Shown piece after piece: positions 12,826 to 15,160 of a DNA stretch of 15,160 nt (positions are counted from its first letter, which is position 1; every line of letters begins with the position of its first letter). Position numbers and translations under genes: made by a program. Under the pieces are notes generated by a model, which saw only the letters and a list, made by a program, of their open reading frames with translations, had not been told where the DNA came from and ran no database searches. The DNA comes from Desulfuromusa sp. (GTDB lineage Bacteria; Desulfobacterota; Desulfuromonadia; Desulfuromonadales; Geopsychrobacteraceae), in contig JAGGWI010000262.1 of assembly GCA_021157505.1 (NCBI GenBank), positions 1 to 15,160 on the forward strand, given 5' to 3'.

Positions 12826-14901
12826 TCAGACTTTATTCAAGCCTTCCAGAATTTTAGCCGTCTGATGAGTTGGTACTTCTTCGTACTTACTGAATTCCAT
12901 AGAGAACATACCACGATCTGAGGTCATGGACCGCAACTCAGGAGCATATCTAAGCACCTCAGACATCGGCACTTCAGCTCGAATAACCTGGCTGTTAGCC
13001 TGGGGCTCTACACCAACAACTTTACCACGCCGCGAATTAAGATCACCGATGACGTCACCCATACAATCATCAGGGACAGTAATTTCCATGGACATAATTG
13101 GCTCCAGGAGAACCGGTTTGCAGACCTCCATCGCTTTTTTAAATGCCATGGATCCGGCAACCTTAAAGGCCATTTCTGATGAATCAACCGAGTGATGAGA
13201 GCCATCGTACAAGGTAACCCGCACATCAACTACCTGATTTTTAGTCAGAGGGCCAGTTTTCATTGTCTCAATAATCCCCTTATCGACAGCAGGGATATAA
13301 TTTCGCGGGATAGAACCGCCAACGATCTTGTCAACAAATTCGTAACCAGAACCACGCGGAAGCGGCTTGACTTCAATCCAGACATCACCAAACTGCCCTT
13401 TTCCGCCCGATTGTTTCTTGTATTTCCCCTGTAGCTGAGTTGAAGCTTTGATGGTCTCACGATAAGGGACCTTAGGTTCCTTCAGGACAATCTCTGCACC
13501 ATATTTACGTTTGAGACGTTCCACCGCAACTTCAAGGTGAATCTGCCCCATACCGGAGAGAACCATCTCCTTGGTCTCGGCATCACGAGTTATCCGTAAA
13601 GTTGGATCTTCTTCAATCAGTCGCTGTAAACCCGTATAGATCTTATCTTCATCCCCCTTGTTCTTCCCTTCCAGAGCAAAAGAAATAATCGGTTTGAGTG
13701 GTATCAGGGGTTCATACATAATCTGTTTCTTTAAATCACAGAGAGTATCACCGGTTCCGGTTACCTTTAATTTAGGAACCGCAATAATATCCCCAGTCAC
13801 AGCGACATCAATCGGGTTCTGTTTTTTCCCTTCCAGTTTCAAAATATTGCCGATTCGCTCTTTTTCATCTTTGTTAGGATTATAGACCTGCATATCACCC
13901 GTTAGAGTCCCGGAATAGACTCGCATCAAAGAGAGTTTACCGGCATAAGGATCATTGATAGTTTTAAAGACCATTGCAGAAAATGGCTCATCCTCATTGG
14001 GACGCCGTTCAACAATCTCATCGGTGTAAGGCTTAACACCGATCTGGGTTCCCTTGTCGATTGGGGATGGCAGGCAGTGAGTAATGTAATCAAGCAGCAA
14101 GCGCACCCCGATGTTGGCAGTCGCACTACCACACAACACTGCAGTAAAAACACCCGTCAAGGTTCCCTCACGCAGTCCCGATAGAATTTCCTCTTCGCTT
14201 AAAACTTCCCCTTCGAGGTACTTCTCCATTAAATCATCGTCAGCTTCAGCAACAGCTTCAAGCAGTTGTTCACGCAAAAGATCCGCCTCGTCCTGATATT
14301 CTTCCGGGATTTCAACCTCATCGTAGGTTCCGGTTTCATCAAACTTGTAGATCTTCGCCTTCATACGGACCAGGTCAATAATCCCTTTAAAACTTTCTTC
14401 AGCACCAATTGGCATGGTCACAATCACAGCACGGGCACCAAGAGACTTTTCCATAGCATCGACAGCATTTAAAAAGTTAGCCCGCTCTTTATCCATTTTA
14501 TTGACAAAAGCAATCCGGGGAACTTCAAACTGGTCACACCACTTCCAGATCTGCATGGTCTGAGACTTCACCCCTGAGATTGCTGAAACAATGACCACCG
14601 CCCCGCCGAGAACTCGCAAACAGCGGCGGGTATCATGGAGAAAGTTACTGACACCGGGAGTATCAACAATATGTAAACTATAATCGTTCCAACGACAATG
14701 GTTCAGGCTGGCACTGAGCGTCGCCTGACGTTTAATCTCCTCCTCCTCAAAATCCATCGAAGAAGTCCCATTATCCACTTTTCCCAACTTTTCATTCATG
14801 CCAGTATTGAATAAGATCGCCTCAACCAGTGAAGTTTTACCGGCACTGTTATGTGCCACAATTCCAAGATTTCTCAATTTTTCGGTTTCATGCTTACCCA
14901 T
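12826..14901 (-). CDS. EF-G-like translation GTPase (EF-G paralogue, EF-G2 type)
   Basis: A 691-residue protein with the complete EF-G layout: G domain (1-275), domain II, III, IV (GGKGQFGDVWIEV; GGSIPRNYIPAVDKG) and V (EPIMSMEITVP...MGDVIGDLNSRRGKV). G motifs: AHNSAGKTS (16-24), DTPG (80-83), NKMD (134-137). Canonical EF-G moves tRNAs and mRNA on the ribosome. Here the P-loop AHIDAGKTT reads AHNSAGKTS, switch I lacks the RGITI core (EEEIKRQATLSAS), and the histidine after DTPG is V84. These changes fit the EF-G2/EF-G-like group rather than the main FusA; no rpsL, rpsG or tuf is adjacent. ATG 14899-14901 with AAAAAAGGAG 6 bases upstream is chosen. The frame runs 37 residues further upstream, but through a terminator-like hairpin and without a ribosome binding site. 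Confidence 0.9.
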   Translation of the reverse strand: MGKHETEKLRNLGIVAHNSAGKTSLVEAILFNTGMNEKLGKVDNGTSSMDFEEEEIKRQATLSASLNHCRWNDYSLHIVDTPGVSNFLHDTRRCLRVLGGAVVIVSAISGVKSQTMQIWKWCDQFEVPRIAFVNKMDKERANFLNAVDAMEKSLGARAVIVTMPIGAEESFKGIIDLVRMKAKIYKFDETGTYDEVEIPEEYQDEADLLREQLLEAVAEADDDLMEKYLEGEVLSEEEILSGLREGTLTGVFTAVLCGSATANIGVRLLLDYITHCLPSPIDKGTQIGVKPYTDEIVERRPNEDEPFSAMVFKTINDPYAGKLSLMRVYSGTLTGDMQVYNPNKDEKERIGNILKLEGKKQNPIDVAVTGDIIAVPKLKVTGTGDTLCDLKKQIMYEPLIPLKPIISFALEGKNKGDEDKIYTGLQRLIEEDPTLRITRDAETKEMVLSGMGQIHLEVAVERLKRKYGAEIVLKEPKVPYRETIKASTQLQGKYKKQSGGKGQFGDVWIEVKPLPRGSGYEFVDKIVGGSIPRNYIPAVDKGIIETMKTGPLTKNQVVDVRVTLYDGSHHSVDSSEMAFKVAGSMAFKKAMEVCKPVLLEPIMSMEITVPDDCMGDVIGDLNSRRGKVVGVEPQANSQVIRAEVPMSEVLRYAPELRSMTSDRGMFSMEFSKYEEVPTHQTAKILEGLNKV

Positions 14902-14919
14902 GAATTGCTCCTTTTTTAG

Positions 14920-14948
14920 AAAAAGCCTGCTACAGATACCTATAGCAG
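14920..14948 (-). terminator. Terminator-like hairpin in the leader of the EF-G-like gene
   Basis: On the minus strand CTGCTATAG, loop GTAT, CTGTAGCAG (one G-U pair), then GC and TTTTT. It sits 19 bases upstream of the start codon and just before the AAGGAG ribosome binding site. It can end transcripts coming from upstream, or act as an attenuator in this gene's own leader. Confidence 0.5.
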
Positions 14949-14999
14949 CAGCCCTCCATTTCATCAACGTCGTAACGTCCAGAAAACAGGGCCTGAAGG

Positions 15000-15028
15000 T
15001 TATTACACTCAAAAAAAGAATATGACAG
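15000..15028 (-). promoter_or_regulatory. Weak candidate promoter for EF-G-like gene
   Basis: On the minus strand CTGTCA (15023-15028), a 17-base spacer and TAATAA (15000-15005). Each box has about two mismatches. It would give a leader of about 90 bases containing the terminator-like hairpin. Confidence 0.25.
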
Positions 15029-15160
15029 CTAAACTAGTGTCCCGTTTGGTTAATCGTGACGCATAATTCTGAGTTATTTTGTTTGTTGCCAAGGCATGCC
15101 GATGCAGCCCTAGCTTGCGCTAAAGCAAAGAGGCATAACGCAGGCAGCAAGCAAAAGAGC
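15029..15160. other. Unassigned window edge, possible mobile-element end
   Basis: No gene is supported here. A minus-strand frame is open from the edge to TAG at 15034-15036 (41 codons, ending ELCVTINQTGH), and a plus-strand frame is also open. Neither looks like a known protein. The ACTAGTGTCCCGTTTGG boundary could be the end of an insertion element, judged only from general look and from the non-coding mixture beside it. Confidence 0.2.

Noticed and set aside
14902..15012. 37-residue N-terminal extension of the EF-G-like protein
   Set aside because: EF-G proteins start just before the P-loop region; the extension runs through a terminator-like hairpin, while ATG 14901 has a strong AAGGAG.

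Overview
The window reads as a piece of chromosome from a Gram-negative anaerobe, most likely a deltaproteobacterium of the Desulfuromonadales type (Geobacter, Desulfuromonas and Pelobacter relatives). This is an inference from gene content: a TRAP transporter, an anaerobic-type CbiET cobalamin enzyme, an EF-G paralogue, a GspE-N/receiver fusion, an OmpA-type lipoprotein, and a HEAT-like protein of a kind I associate with this group. No 16S or database comparison was possible. I saw no rRNA, tRNA, CRISPR array or phage gene.

Left part (1-3600): the C-terminal end of a TRAP transporter large permease, a terminator, and a ferritin gene on the minus strand. Divergent from ferritin is a plus-strand run: the ribosome-assembly GTPase engB, a CobC-like histidine phosphatase overlapping it by 4 bases, and cbiET. 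The last two suggest cobalamin metabolism. A perfect 18-bp hairpin closes the run.

Middle part (3601-8840): a minus-strand OmpA-family lipoprotein is bracketed by two inverted copies of a 168-169 bp MITE-like element. Each copy has 20-bp terminal inverted repeats and its own 4-bp target duplication (TTAC, CAGC). One copy supplies the stop codon of the lipoprotein gene. Next comes a tight plus-strand trio: rhomboid protease, YbaK-type Cys-tRNA(Pro) deacylase and a Sir2-type deacetylase. A stand-alone gene follows, fusing a GspE/PilB N-terminal (MshEN-like) domain to a receiver domain that lacks its phosphoacceptor aspartate. A 19-bp remnant-like version of the MITE ends lies at the convergent junction after it.

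Right part (8835-15160), all minus strand. In transcription order: an EF-G-like translation GTPase, a membrane-anchored SPOR-domain protein, a conserved HEAT-like protein of unknown function, MogA (molybdenum cofactor) and an M24 (Xaa-Pro aminopeptidase-like) peptidase. The EF-G gene has a terminator-like hairpin in its leader just before the ribosome binding site. The 262-bp gap between mogA and the peptidase gene holds three DnaA-box-like 9-mers in a row. The last roughly 130 bases are unassigned and may be the edge of another element.

Most genes are ordinary core genes. The best candidates for novelty are the MITE family and its effect on a gene end, the pseudo-receiver fusion, the EF-G leader hairpin, the DnaA-box-like cluster, and the coupled SPOR/HEAT-like gene pair.
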